From Lucinisca nassula (lineage: Eukaryota; Mollusca; Bivalvia; Lucinida; Lucinidae): a stretch of DNA of 64,000 nt. The stretch spans positions 165,135,406 to 165,199,405 of the forward strand of contig OY757011.1 of NCBI GenBank assembly GCA_963580285.1, in the 5' to 3' direction. The position numbers and the translations under genes are program-made. The notes below the pieces were generated by a model. That model was not told where the DNA came from, ran no database searches, and was given only the letters and a program-made list of their open reading frames with translations. Of this stretch, positions 45,371 through 56,630 are shown piece after piece. The number at the start of each line of letters is the position of its first letter. The stretch's first letter is position 1.

Positions 45371-46080
45371 ACATTGTATTTTAATGACAAAACGGTGGCA
45401 GATAGGATTCTGAAAATACAGAGGTCTTATCTCCTAGCAGCCACAGAGACAACACAAGGACATTAAATTGCTCCTTGTTTGACGAATTTACGATACATAA
45501 TTCAGTTTAAGTCATCTTAATTCCTGGCCATAAATTTTAAACCGATTTCTTCTTCAAAGTAATGGAAGTAATTGAAAATCAAATGCAACATTTAATTCCA
45601 TCCCCGCGCAATAATTGTTTAAATTTTGTCTAAAATTGGATATGGTTGGATGTTTTATGCTAGTTTTAGCATAAACTTCACTTTAATGTTAACCTTCATT
45701 TGTTGTATTTGCACGTTACGTGCCCTCCGTTCAAATTAAAGGCATAAAAGAGATTATTCTTTAAGACAATCCATATGCTGGCACCAAGAATAAGTTTCAA
45801 TTTACAGAGCCATCTGTGACAGAATATAAGAATCTTACATGGGTGTGAGGGGTGGATAGAAACATCCATCCCGAGGGTCACTATCCGGCATCACTGGGCT
45901 TGCCGACACTGGGCTTGTGATTCCGGACAGTGATCCCTAGGGGCGGAGTTTTCTGCTGTACCCATGTTAGATTCGTTTCCTTTACTGAGAGCGGATTTTT
46001 AGCTCATTTGAGTCGAAGGCTCCGGGGGAGCTTATAGGATGGCAGCCTACGTCGCCCGTTCAAACTGGCATATCTTTGCT
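45371..46080. other. Unassigned non-coding stretch
   Basis: No recognised repeat or gene; a short ACTGGGCTTGCCGACACTGG direct repeat near 45893-45915. Confidence 0.4.
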
Positions 46081-46082
46081 TA

Positions 46083-46230
46083 TAAACACTATTGGTTTCA
46101 TTGGGCGACAGGGCTTGAGACGTCATTTAATCTCAATCTCGGGTAAAAGTCCCACAAAATTGGAAGCAACGTCTCCAAAATGACATATATAGTGTTGACG
46201 GGGACGTAAAACATCTAATTCAAACAAAAA
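46083..46230 (+). mobile_element. CAAA-tailed SINE, 5'-truncated
   Basis: ACTATTGGTTTCATTGGGCG to AATTCAAACAAAAATC. Confidence 0.75.
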
Positions 46231-46329
46231 TCATGAAATGAAATAGTTCATTTTGCGTTGTATAGCAGCCATGTGAGCCGGTTCTAATGAGCACACAAAT
46301 ATTATGTTTGGAGCAGAAAATTTTTGATA

Positions 46330-46480
46330 GATTGCCCTAACATATTCAACCGATCGAGAGCCGATTGTTAATCAGAGGTGGACGAAAACCTGTGAACCCA
46401 AGGAAAGGCCATCTGGCCATCCGATGGAGAACACGTTGTCTCACAAGTTACTCGAGTTAAGAGCGCTCTACTGGGGCCTG
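46330..46480. mobile_element. SINE-body relic
   Basis: GATCGAGAGCCGATTGTTAA, GGTGGACGAAAACC, AAGAGCGCTCTACTGG; same body as 5825-5995. Confidence 0.45.
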
Positions 46481-46804
46481 TTACTATGCATGGAGTATAA
46501 CATTTCATTGTTTTTAGAGAGTTTAGTTGCCAAAAAGTAACATTTTACATAGTATATTTCATGTCCTTCAACATCTCAGCAGGGGAGGAAATTTTGATAC
46601 TGTTTGGTTTTATGAAATAACAAATTACGGATCGATGGCTGATTGATATGATCCAAATTTAAGTGACATATGGTCATTCAGTACTTTATAATTACGAATT
46701 CCTATATTTTGGGCGCGCCCTTTTATCAGCATAAAGCTTCAGTGGAAAAGAAAGCACTTAACGACACACGTTAAACACACTTTGTGTAGAGAGGAAAGAG
46801 GCTG

Positions 46805-47135
46805 ATAAGGGCATTTTTCTTGTTTCAGCTCAAAAACATAGATTGTGGTTACTCATTAGAACCACCTCAAGCACAAACAATCTTTATTTGAAACAGAAAA
46901 GAGCATACGGAAAAAATGTCATGTATGGCATCGATAATGAAACTTTATCATACGTTGGGTTCATCACGAAATCACGCCTACATAATTTGACCCTCTTAAA
47001 CCTCACTTTTATATAGTAAAACTGAGGTTTATAAAGGTATAAATTATTTTTCTTATTTCTGCTTAAAACAAAGATCGTGGGTATACGCGTTAGAACGAGT
47101 ACCCACAATCTATGTTGTATGCTATATATATATAT
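46805..47135. mobile_element. Two truncated MITE A pieces
   Basis: 46805-46915 has arm and partial core (GGTTACTCATTAGAACCACC); 46969-47130 has the CATCACGAAATCACGCC end, arms and a broken core. (TA)n at 47122-47136. Confidence 0.65.
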
Positions 47136-47384
47136 ATTAGAAAATTTTATCCGAAAATTTTATACTATCAATATGTTTGAACGGGCGTGTCAAGATGTCT
47201 GATTACGATGATACTGCGCAGATCACTGTATTTGGGCTATGGCAAGCAAAAAGGGGCCTTCGAGGATGTGCGCAAAGCGAAGACAAAGACCAGTTTGCGC
47301 ATTCGCACTTTATGGATGGTTTGTGCCCCAAAGTTTGTTAGCCTATTCAAATATTTTGAAAATTTTATCAGAATAAATTAAAAA

Positions 47385-47575
47385 AAGATCAGAGATGGGC
47401 CTCCATGTCGCTGACTCCCTCGAGCCTGGCTCGAGTCACATGTCAGATGCCAAGTTCTACAACGGAAAGTCAGGTGTTTTTTCTCCGGGTACTCCGGTTT
47501 TCGCCCACCTCTATTTAACGATCGGCTCGATATGAGTAAAATATTCTTGAAAGGGCCGTTAAACCCAAAATATCT
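47385..47575. mobile_element. SINE-body relic, inverted
   Basis: GGCTCGAGTCACATGTCAGA, CTACAACGGAAAGTCAGGTG, CTCCGGTTTTCGCCCACCTC, CGATCGGCTCGATATGAGTA and GGGCCGTTAAACCC, the inverted order of 5825-5995. Confidence 0.6.
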
Positions 47576-47935
47576 ATTATCAAACAAAGATTGTGGGTAC
47601 TCATTGGAACTGCCCCTTCGAGGCGGTTCTAACGGGGGCACCCATAATCTATGTTCATTATGAGAACACGCCTATATAATTTTGACCACCTCATACCCCA
47701 CTTTTATACAGTAAAACTGGGGTTTAAGGGGGTATACATTATTTTTCTTATTTCTGCTCAGAAACAAAGATTGTGGGATCTCGATAGAACCGCCTCGTCG
47801 AGGCGGTTCTGTCGAGTCCCCGCAATCTATGTTTTGAGCAGAAATAAGAAAAATATCACAATTTTTCTTCTGAAAATTTCTAATTTTTGTCCCAAAAAAT
47901 TGGCAATGTATTTGTATAGGCGTGTTTTCGTAATG
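47576..47935. mobile_element. MITE A (complete) plus extra core fragment
   Basis: 47656-47935 is complete: CATTATGAGAACACGCC to GGCGTGTTTTCGTAATG. Its core arms are GGGATCTCGATAGAACCGCC and GGCGGTTCTGTCGAGTCCCC, loop TCGTCGA. 47576-47655 is a further core (GTACTCATTGGAACTGCC/GGCGGTTCTAACGGGGGCAC). Confidence 0.85.
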
Positions 47936-48034
47936 TTGAGGCAGAAGTAACGAAAATATCACGTTTTCAGAGGAAAACTGTTGTTTCAGAGCCATGTAGG
48001 AAATCTCTATCTCACCTAATGGGTACCCACAAAC

Positions 48035-48100
48035 AGGCACCATGTGACATAGGGCATTTTTTTTACATCTCCAAAAAATGGCTACTTTTCTGATGAACAG
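48035..48100. mobile_element. MITE B end fragment
   Basis: CATGTGACATAGGGCATTTT and ATCTCCAAAAAATGGCTACTTT. Confidence 0.5.
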
Positions 48101-48598
48101 AAGGTAAGGTAATAGGGTGTCATTACACGTACATTGTTGAACAAGACAGGAAACAATTAAAACTCGGACCACGCCCAGGTGACGTAAGAGCGTAATACAA
48201 ACGGACAGATAGCACTGACATGATGTTAAGTTTGAAGTTAAATTATTTTGCAGGTATCGTTTTTACTAAAACTAGTTATTTACATACAAAACAAACCGCC
48301 ATATGTTTTTCTGGCTGTCAGAGCTGGCATCGTGAACAAATTACTCGTGTTGAAAACCTTCATACCTCCAGTGTGATAAATGGCGTTCATTTGACGTTAA
48401 AACACCGACGATGACAGGTTTGACGTTGATTTAGGTACAGGGGAAGACTTGAGTGACAGGCATGGTGAGAGATAAGGGAGAAAAAGTTGATGGACAACTG
48501 CCAGCTGTTGAAGGGCAAACTGATATGGAAATTAACATTTCTAGTGAACAGGTAAACAGAAAATATAAGTACGTTGATTAACTCCCATGACGAAGTTG
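48101..48598. other. Unassigned non-coding stretch
   Basis: Nothing recognised. Confidence 0.35.
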
Positions 48599-48820
48599 CT
48601 TTGTCTGTTTAACGGCCCAGTCCACACTATTTTAGGCCATTTTGAGCCAGTCCCGTACCTTTCGCCAGAAACTGACAACTGCCCTTCTTAACAGCGGAAG
48701 GAGAAAAGATTTCTTGATCAATCTACACGAAAGAATGTTGCCGACCGCGGAAGGCATCGAACCCGCGAGGTCCTGATCACCAGTCAGGCGCGCATCCGAC
48801 TGAGCTACCGTGGCCGGCCT
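48599..48820 (-). mobile_element. tRNA-headed SINE
   Basis: The minus strand from 48818: GGTAGCTCAGTCGGATGCG (A box) and GGGTTCGATGCC (B box), with anticodon-arm pairing CCTGA/TCAGG. The body then runs to GACTGGGCCGTTAAAC near 48608, again a GTTAAAC end. No closing acceptor stem, so not a real tRNA. Confidence 0.8.
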
Positions 48821-49040
48821 GACGAAGCTGCATCCTTAGGATTAGTCTGACAGTTACCTCACCTACCTTACCGTTTGCTTAGGTGATGCGGGACTATTCT
48901 ATATTCCTGCTTCAAATCCGTATGATAAAATTAACCAAAAGCGAAAAACATTTACGATTTGCTATGAAATCAACAAAAAAACTGAGTTATACTTCTTAGA
49001 ACAGAAAAATTCTGCTATGAAGACAACCGAAAACTAGAGC

Positions 49041-50550
49041 TGTCAGTGAAACTGACTAGGGCCCCGGCAGCGCTATCAGAGGAGTAGGAAAATGTTGATG
49101 TTAAAAAAGACGTTTTTTTTTTTCCTTTCACCTCTAAGTATGACCTTGACCTTTGAGGTACGGACCTGGGTCTTGCACGTGACACACTGTCACATTATGG
49201 TTAATATTTCTGCTAAGTAATATTTAAATCCATCCAGGTATAAGAAAGTTATAGATTGGACACAATAAAAAAGACGCTTTTTTGACCTTTTATCTCTAAG
49301 TATGACCTTGACCTTTGAGGTACGGCTGTGGGTCTTGCGTGTGACACTTCGTCACATTATGGTTAACATTTCTGCCAAGTAATATTTAAATCCATCCAGG
49401 AATAATAACAAAGTTATTAATTGGACACAGGAAAGACCCTTTTTTGACCTTTAACCTCTAAGTATGACCTTGACCTTTGAGGTACGGACCTGAGTCTTGC
49501 GCGCAACACTCCATCACATTATGGTTAACATTTCTGCCAAGTAATATTTAAATCCATCCAGGAATAAGAAAGTTATGGAGGATAAAAAAAATTGTGGACG
49601 GACAGACGGACAGACAGACAGACAGACAGACGGACGGACAGAATGATGCCAAGTAAAACTTAAATCCATCCAGGAATAATAAAAAGTTATGGAGGATAAA
49701 AAAATTTGTGGACGGACAGACGGACAGACGGAAAAGACGTTTTTTTTTTCCTTTCACCTCTAAGTATGACCTTGACCTTTGAGGTACGGACCTGGGTCTT
49801 GCGCGTGACACACTGTCACATTATGGTTAATATTTCTGCTAAGTAATATTTAAATCCATCCAGGTATACGAAAGTTATAGTTTTTGTTTGATTTGGGGTT
49901 TAACGTCCCCGTCAACACTGTAAAGGTCATTTTGGAGACGTTGCTTCCAATTTTGTGGGACTTTTACCCGACATTGAGATGAAATGACATCTCAAGCCCT
50001 GTCGCCCAATGAAACCAATAGGGTTTATTAGCATGGACGGTCCGCCTCGCACTGCGGTTCCTGGACAGGCTTAGTTCCTCTAAGCGGTTTACCAGTACTA
50101 GTGTGCGGGCCGGATTCAGCTCTGCGTGGAAGCATCATGCAGCCCATATATTTCTTCAAGCCCCTATGGGCGGGGGCGGAAGAAGAAAGTTATAGATTGG
50201 ACACAATAAAAAAGACGCTTTTTTGACCTTTTATCTCTAAGTATGACCTTGACCTTTGAGGTACGGCTGTGGGTCTTGCGTGTGACACTTCGTCACATTA
50301 TGGTTAACATTTCTGCCAAGTAATATTTAAATCCATCCAGGAATAATAACAAAGTTATTAATTGGACACAGGAAAGACCCTTTTTTGACCTTTAACCGCT
50401 AAGTATGACCTTGACCTGTGAGGTACGGACCTGAGTCTTGCGCGCAACACTCCATCACATTATGGTTAACATTTCTGCCAAGTAATATTTAAATCCATCC
50501 AGGAATAAGAAAGTTATGGAGGATAAAAAAATTTGTGGACGGACAGACGG

Positions 50551-50585
<35 letters not shown>

Positions 50586-50735
50586 GACGGACAGAATGAT
50601 GCCAAGTAATATTTAAATCCATCCAGGAATAATAAAAAGTTATGGAGGATAAAAAAATTTGTGGACGGATGGACGGACAGACGGACGGACAGAGTGATTA
50701 CTATAGGGCACCCACACTTTCAGTGCGGGGCCCTA
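49041..50735. mobile_element. Minisatellite-core element 3
   Basis: Units marked AGTATGACCTTGACCTTTGA, GGTCTTGCGTGTGACAC, ATTATGGTTAACATTTCTGC and AAATCCATCCAGGAATAA, separated by GACGGACAGACGGACAG microsatellite blocks (49600-49640, 50537-50595, 50663-50692). Bounded by exact 10-bp inverted repeats TAGGGCCCCG (49057-49066) and CGGGGCCCTA (50726-50735), each beside a small hairpin: TCAGT/ACTGA at 49043-49055 and CACT/AGTG at 50715-50725. One block of about 700 bp is present twice (49125-49735 and 49740-50660), the second holding a SINE. Confidence 0.8.
49881..50184 (-). mobile_element. CAAA-tailed SINE with 11-bp TSD
   Basis: TTTTTGTTTGATTTGGGGTT to CCCCTATGGGCGGGGGCGG. GAAAGTTATAG precedes (49870-49880) and follows (50185-50195); the unbroken sister unit at 49250 has it once. 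Confidence 0.9.
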
Positions 50736-50794
50736 ATTAAGACCAGCTTACAGGGAAGGTTTCAGTTATTCTTATTTGTGTTTTCTACACCCAT

Positions 50795-50880
50795 TTTCTC
50801 CTAATAAGAGACCACCTTTGGGACTGTTCAAAAGTGGTCTTTAAGACCACTTTTCAACAGTCCAAAAGGTGGTCTTAATT
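50795..50880. repeat. Near-perfect hairpin, GACCACCTTT
   Basis: AAGAGACCACCTTTGGGACT with AAAAGTGGTCTT, then the inverted arm AAGACCACTTTT and AGTCCAAAAGGTGGTCTTAA. Arms of ~35 bp meet at TTTAAGACC. Pieces recur at 61378-61405 and 62570-62600. Confidence 0.8.
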
Positions 50881-50940
50881 TTCGAAACTATTGTTATTTA
50901 CTTGCTATTTTTCATATCGTGGTACATGTATTATGTTTAA

Positions 50941-51027
50941 CCTTCTGGGCTAATCAGACGACAAATTGTTTGTATTTTTTTTTTTTAAAAAATGTCGTCT
51001 GCTGAAATATATCCAGCATGCAGAGCG
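50941..51027. mobile_element. Short TTAA-flanked MITE
   Basis: TTAA at 50937-50940 and 51028-51031. CAGACGACAAATTG and GTCGTCTG are inverted inner parts, and the outer ends CCTTCTGGG/CATGCAGAG match only loosely. A relative starts at 56708 (TTAACGCTCAGCATGCTGGG). Confidence 0.6.
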
Positions 51028-51031
51028 TTAA

Positions 51032-51963
51032 ACGAGTGTTTTGTTCTGTTCTGTTCTGAAAGAGGGCCATTAGTTTATGATTTGTGGGCCTGGACCTGGT
51101 CGGTAAACCGCACATCGTTTACCAAATGACACATGCTCATTTCGAAATGCTCGTCTCTCAGAGTGATTGATTCAACCTTTCACCTTACCCGGATGCAGGA
51201 GAACCTTGCACTTCTGTCATCTCAGCAAAATGAGATAAAATGTTTATTGATGAGTTTCAACATTATACTATAGGGAACAAAGTACTAGAACCCCCTTCTC
51301 AGAAGGATCCTATTTTTATCAGAGAATTCAATTTATTAGCTTCTTAACAGTGATAGAATTTGTTAAATAAACACCAGTTGATGGCTGAAGCACTTATCTC
51401 TGATATCACTTACTTGATGTTTATACATGCTAAAGAGGTGCTTTTTGAATGGAAAGGATAATTCGTGAAGCCTTGTTATAGTGGTTTGTTTCAACTGTTT
51501 GAATAAATGATATGGTATCACCTATAGGCAGATATAATACCCACAGCACTGAGTTAAAACTGGAGCTTGTATCTAGCAGTGAATCTCCCATCAGCAGTCA
51601 TCAAAAATGACTTGTGTAAATAATCAGATTTCATGACCATGCTGCCTGAATTTTCATAACTTCTACCTTGTTCCTATAAGTAATTAGAGGTTAAGTGTGG
51701 AGCTGTCTGAGATAAATTTGCTTCGACTGCGTGTGAGAGTTTAATACAAGGGACCCGCTTTTTGCTTGTTCTATGCCCAATGATGTATCACCATACACTC
51801 AAACATTTTAAGTCTAAATGTCTCTGCTTTGAAAAATTAAAAAGAATTTCCAGCAACAACAGCCGTTACGGCGACATAGCCAGGTATACCTAGAAAACCT
51901 CTGCTTTATACCAAGTCCTGTCATAGAAATGAGAACACAGTAAAAACATGGAAAGTGGAATGT
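51032..51963. other. Unassigned non-coding stretch
   Basis: Begins with a TTCTG tract. About 0.9 kb of otherwise single-copy-looking sequence, no open frame of note. Confidence 0.45.
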
Positions 51964-52373
51964 TATTAGAACGAAAACATGCCTATATAATTCTGACCCA
52001 TTTAAACCCCACTTTTATATATAGTACAACTGGGGTTTACAGGGGTAAACCTTATTTTTTCTTATTTCTCCTGTAAAATATAGATTGTTGGTACACGTTA
52101 GAACCTATCTATATTTTTATAGATTGTTGGTACACGTTAGAACCGCCTCGATGAGGCGGTTCTAACGTGTACCAATAATCTATATCTTAGCAGTAATAAT
52201 AAAATATCAAAATTTTTCATCTTAAGATTTTCGATTTTTTGGCTTCTGAACATTCTTCTTGTACATATTTGCATGTATGTATGTATTGAACATTATCATT
52301 AATAAATACTGTTTAAACCAAGATTTTCGGTGGTGAAATTTACAGTTCATTTGTTTAGGAGTGTTTTCGTGGA
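51964..52373. mobile_element. MITE A with extra core and insert
   Basis: GAACGAAAACATGCC end; one partial core (52083-52115) and one complete core GGTACACGTTAGAACCGCC/GGCGGTTCTAACGTGTACC, loop TCGATGA (52127-52180). ~80 extra bases near 52250-52325 split the right part. End GAGTGTTTTCGTGG. Confidence 0.75.
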
Positions 52374-52511
52374 CTTCATTCCATGCTTTCAAACTATGCT
52401 AGAAATATGGTATCCTACTTATTTATTTTATTTTTATAATGCACCAAATCTAGATATATAGCCACGGCTATTTGTACTACTTTCCACAAGATCAGCACCC
52501 GTTACTAAAAA

Positions 52512-52890
52512 TAGCTCACCCTTATCTCGCTGAATACTGAATTATTTTAGCCAAACCAATTTCTGACCTTGAACCAATCAGATTACTTGATGTAATTTAT
52601 TTCTACAAATTATCAAATTTGGAAGCAACGTCTCCAAAATGACCTTTACAGTGTTACAGGGTCACTGATGAGGCTTTATTAGCCGAAACTACGTAGTATG
52701 ACCCATCTTCTTTCTTATGAATGTTTGCATTGCACTTAAAGGAACTCATTTTTGATTTTTATTTGACGGGGACGTTAAACCTCAAATCAAACAAACAAAC
52801 AAATTATCAAACTGAATTTCAAACAGTGTCGATCCTGATCAGATCAGGAAAACGTAGGGGTAAATAGCTGTCTGCTGCTCATACAAGGCT
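52512..52890. mobile_element. TTAA-class MITE relic with truncated SINE inside
   Basis: CTCACCCTTATCTCGCTGAA, CAATCAGATTACTTGATGTA, then the SINE, then CAAACAGTGTCGATCCTGAT and GTAGGGGTAAATAGCT. Same family as 32403-32614 and 53570-53765. Confidence 0.65.
52618..52787 (+). mobile_element. CAAA-tailed SINE, 5'-truncated, itself interrupted
   Basis: TTGGAAGCAACGTCTCCAAA to CAAATCAAACAAACAAA. ACAAATTATCAAA on both sides (52605 and 52798 regions) is the TSD. About 95 bp with GGTCACTGATGAGGC from the TCTATAAAAGGG family sit inside at about 52661-52757. Confidence 0.7.
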
Positions 52891-52900
52891 ATATAATTTT

Positions 52901-53455
52901 AAATACGAAAACAAGCCTATATAATTTTGACCCCCTTGAACCCCACTTTTATATAGTACAACTGGGGTTTACAGGGGTAAACCTTATTTTTCTACGCCCT
53001 CGCCCATAGGGGCTTGAAGAAATATAAGGGCTGCATGATGCTTCCACGCAGAGCTGAATCCGGCCCGCACACTAGTACTGGTAAACCGCTTAGAGGATCT
53101 AAGCCTGTCCAGGAACCGCGGTGCGAGGTGGACCGTCCATGCTAATAAACCCTATTGGTTTCATTGGGCGACAGGGCTTAAGATGTCATTCCATCTCAAT
53201 GTCGGGTAAAAGTCCCACAAAATTGGAAGCATCGTCTCCAAAATGACCTTTACAGTGTTGACGGGGACGTTAAACCTAAAATCAAACAAAACAAAACCCT
53301 ATTTTTCTTATTTCTGTTGTAAAATATAGATTGTTGGTACACGTCAGAATCGCCTCGATGAGGCGGTTCTAACGTGTACCAACAATCTCTATTTTTAGCA
53401 GAAATAATATCAATTTTTTCATCTTGAAATTTTCGGTGGTAAAATTTACAGTGGA
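52901..53455. mobile_element. MITE A split by SINE, right-truncated
   Basis: AAATACGAAAACAAGCC end, CCCCACTTTTATATAG. After the SINE the core GGTACACGTCAGAATCGCC/GGCGGTTCTAACGTGTACC, loop TCGATGA, follows. Stops after GTAAAATTTACAGTG. Confidence 0.8.
52997..53294 (+). mobile_element. CAAA-tailed SINE inside MITE A
   Basis: CGCCCTCGCCCATAGGGGC to CTAAAATCAAACAAAACAAA. AACCTTATTTTTCT before and AACCCTATTTTTCT after form a 14-bp TSD with one mismatch. Confidence 0.85.
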
Positions 53456-53569
53456 GAAGTTACCTCATTCCGTGCTTTAAAACATTGCTAGAAATATGGT
53501 TTTCTATTTATTTATTAATCTATTTATTTATTTATCTGTTGTCTTTAATTATAATGCACCATAGCCACA

Positions 53570-53765
53570 AAGCAAACATTACTAAAAATAACTCAAAGGC
53601 ATTCGAGCTGAATAATTAATTTAGCCACACCAATTTCTGACTTTGAACCAATCAACTGATTTTCAAACAGTGTAGATCCTGATGGCTCAAGCAATCTGAT
53701 CCGGAAAAGGTAGGGGTAATAGCTCAGTCTGCTGCTGACTCATTCGGCCGCTCCGTTTAGGAGCA
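53570..53765. mobile_element. TTAA-class MITE relic
   Basis: GAGCTGAATAATTAATTTAG, TTTGAACCAATCAACTG, CAAACAGTGTAGATCCTGAT, GGTAGGGGTAATAGCTCAG. Confidence 0.6.
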
Positions 53766-53769
53766 TGTT

Positions 53770-54215
53770 GACAGATTCTAATTGAAGTGATAGTGGTGAG
53801 AGGAGATACGCTACAAATCATCATTGTTATCATTAATTTCTCGCCATTTGACAACAACCCCCGTATTGTCACACGGCGACTTCAAAGTTGCTGAAGTGAT
53901 TTATTGAGACAAGTATTGATGACATAGTAAATACATGCTGGTAGGAAAGACAGCGACGTTAATTTTAACCAAAATTTGACAAATAGACTCGCCCGCCTAT
54001 GAAACAGGTCCATTTAACAGTTTTAGTTAAACAAGTTCGCATATATTTCAATCTAACGGTGTAAAACTTGGTCAGACGTCACGGCGTCTGTTCTGTATCT
54101 ACAATTTGCTTACGACCCTCTTGAAACATGGATTTACATTTAAAATGTGGCCTCGTTTTGCCAGAACTATTCAGCTGACGTCGGACGGCAATGCAGAAAG
54201 TTCATGCCCAGTAAA
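53770..54215. other. Unassigned non-coding stretch
   Basis: No recognised feature. Confidence 0.35.
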
Positions 54216-54218
54216 ATA

Positions 54219-54369
54219 GTAAAATATAGAGTGTGGGTACTCGTTAGAACCGCCTGAATATATTTTGAGCAGAAATAAGAAAACAAATCACACTTTTTCA
54301 TCTTACAATTTTCGTTTTCTGGAGGGGGGGGGGGGGGGGGTAAGTTTACAAGGGTGTGCTTTCGTAATG
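54219..54369. mobile_element. MITE A, core half-deleted
   Basis: GTGGGTACTCGTTAGAACCG arm without its partner, GAGCAGAAATAAGAAAA, an 18-base G tract (54323-54340) and the end GGTGTGCTTTCGTAATG. Confidence 0.7.
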
Positions 54370-55250
54370 TTGAGAAAAGCAACTATCGATAAATGGGATA
54401 AGAAAGGACACGCAAGCAGACAAAATAATATCTTTACTTACAACTATACATTTCAACAGAGGACGTACACTTTCTGTATTCGCCTCGTGGGCATTTTTGG
54501 AAGGTGTTCATTATATATACACTCCAGATTTGCAGGATGAAAGCCATCATGTCATTACAGTAAGGATTTTCTCCCTGAATAGGGGTGGAGAGGTGGGGGG
54601 CAGGGGGTTCCAGTTCATGTCCCGAGCCGAAGGACGGTACACTTTGTGGCATTATTCATCTCTGCAAATGATGCCAATGGAGCATGTTTGGAAACCGAAA
54701 TTTTATCACCGCTGCTTGGAATCGCACCGACTAACCACAGGGATACCACGCTCCATTATTTGGGTGAATGCGGGGGAAAGAGAGGTGAGGCGGGCTTAAC
54801 AGAGCTTTGTAGAGCCACAATGTGCTCCCTATCTCGAGGCTTGTCTGCTTTCGGAGGATATGGTGTTATGAAGACTGTGTGTTTGCTTATTGTCTGCCAA
54901 CATACAGTTCAGCTATATTGAAGACGTGGCCTCTGACCGTGTGGGGTTTTTACCCCACATAAGCTGAAAGACATTCAAGCCCAACAATAAACTGTGTTAA
55001 CATTTACCGTCCCAGTAAACAACTATTTGGGACCAAAACAAATATGTTCGAGACAGGGGTAGCTCGAGCCACTGAGGGTTGATTATAGAACCAGGTCGGG
55101 GGTGGGGGCATATATGGATATCTTCTCGAATTTCTTCAAATGATTTTAATAAGTACACAGATCATATATTTTCAACAAAACAAAAGAAACATCCCCAATA
55201 TGTTAATATCTGCAATTATGGAAAATTATTCCAAGGGACCCAAGAACGAA
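54370..55250. other. Unassigned non-coding stretch
   Basis: GC-richer than its surroundings in places (54570-54620). Open frames up to 100 residues overlap in three frames; none is recognisable. Confidence 0.4.
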
Positions 55251-55486
55251 GCCCCCGCCCATCAGGGCTTGAAGAAATAGATGGGATGCATGAGCTGAAA
55301 CCGGCCGCACATGAGTACTGGTAAACCGCTTAGATGATCTAAGCCTGCCCAGGCAAAGCCTATTGGTTCATAGGGCGACAGGTCTTGAGAAGTCATTTCA
55401 TCTCAATAAAAGTCCCACAATCTCCAAAATGACTTATACATTGTTGATGGGGACGTTAAACCTCAAATCAAACAAACAAGGACTCA
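55251..55486 (+). mobile_element. CAAA-tailed SINE with TSD
   Basis: CCCCCGCCCATCAGGGCTTG to CTCAAATCAAACAAACAA. GGACCCAAGAACGA and GGACTCAAGAACGA flank it (one mismatch). Confidence 0.85.
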
Positions 55487-55489
55487 AGA

Positions 55490-55680
55490 ACGAGTTCGAG
55501 ACAGCAGTGGTAATCGAGCCATCGGTGTTCGAGCTATCGAAGTTTCACTGTATACAGTGACGTGTACAGTATAATTTCAATGGCTCGAACACTGTTGGTT
55601 CGTCTTCCACGGCTGATACGAACTCGTTCTTGAAGTCCGATAGCTCGAGCCCAATACTGTTGAATATATTAACTTGGCCA
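55490..55680. repeat. TTCGAGC-type fold-back repeat
   Basis: ATCGGTGTTCGAGCTATCGA and AATGGCTCGAACACTGTTGG are inverted around GTTTCACTGTATACAGTGA. Related scraps at 59610-59720 and 60730-60770. Resembles ends of Tigger/mariner-like elements; inference. Confidence 0.5.
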
Positions 55681-55855
55681 CACACAGTACCAGCTATAAG
55701 CCAGTCAGATTACTTCAAATATAATACTCATTCATCCACAAACAACATGAAAACAGTGTAGATCCTGATCAGATAGCTCCTGATCAAGAAGCCATCTGAT
55801 CTGGATCTACACTGTTTGCAAAGGTAGTGGTTGCTAAGGTAAAGGAATAATTAAG
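55681..55855. mobile_element. TTAA-class MITE relic with central hairpin
   Basis: ACAGTGTAGATCCTGATCAG and CTGATCTGGATCTACACTGT are inverted arms around AGCTCCTGATCAAG. Confidence 0.7.
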
Positions 55856-55984
55856 GGCGATTTCTCTTATTTTATCATGGAAATGAATGTTGTGTGTACT
55901 CATTTGCACACATAAAATGGACAGACAGACCTAGATAACCATCAATATCTGGAGCCAAGGCAACAGATTTTAAAGGTGATTGAA

Positions 55985-56113
55985 TGATAGTTTTCTTCAT
56001 TTCTCCATATAAACCTATGTTGTGGGTACTCATTAGAACCGCCTCGTCGAGGCGGTTTTAATGAATACCCACAGCATAGGTTTTTTATGGAAAACTGACA
56101 AAAACTATCCTAA
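55985..56113. mobile_element. MITE C (short hairpin form)
   Basis: ATAGTTTTCTTCATTTCTCC and arm AACCTATGTTGTGGG, core GTACTCATTAGAACCGCC, loop TCGTCGA, GGCGGTTTTAATGAATAC, ending AAACTGACAAAAACTATCCT. Confidence 0.85.
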
Positions 56114-56630
56114 TACCAACCTTATCTGTTGCTTTGCCTGAACTACCCATGTCCCGAAAAAACAAATCATGGTCCCGAAGATGTTCGGGCCATTTAAGTT
56201 CGCCCGTAATTCATCAGAGCAGCTGCAATGCAAGCACATGTACTTATTTTTGTTTTGACTGAGTGCATTTTAATTTAAATCTTCTAACATAACACATTTT
56301 ACATCAGCAGTAATTTACGAAAAGGAACATATCTCAGTAATACATCTGTTATTGCAATCACCATGTGTAATTTACGTTAAAACCCATTTTTCAAACCCAT
56401 ATTCAATGATGCTGGTGAAATTAATGGGCATGTTAATGAAAACATTCGCACTTTGTTGAAAAGAACAATCCATATTCATGACTTCGTATCAGAATATTTG
56501 GCAACGAGTAATGGGTTGAGGTGAAAGGTTGCAATGTTTCCATTTAGTGGGACCGCAAGACGTAGCATTGGTTGATTTAAATAATCGGAAATTTTGAACC
56601 GAGATGCGTTTAACAGGAAGTGCCAAGACA
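56114..56630. other. Unassigned non-coding stretch
   Basis: No recognised feature. Confidence 0.35.

Noticed and set aside
54265..54921. Overlapping frames of 91-100 residues
   Set aside because: Three frames are open at once in a GC-richer patch; no motif supports any of them.
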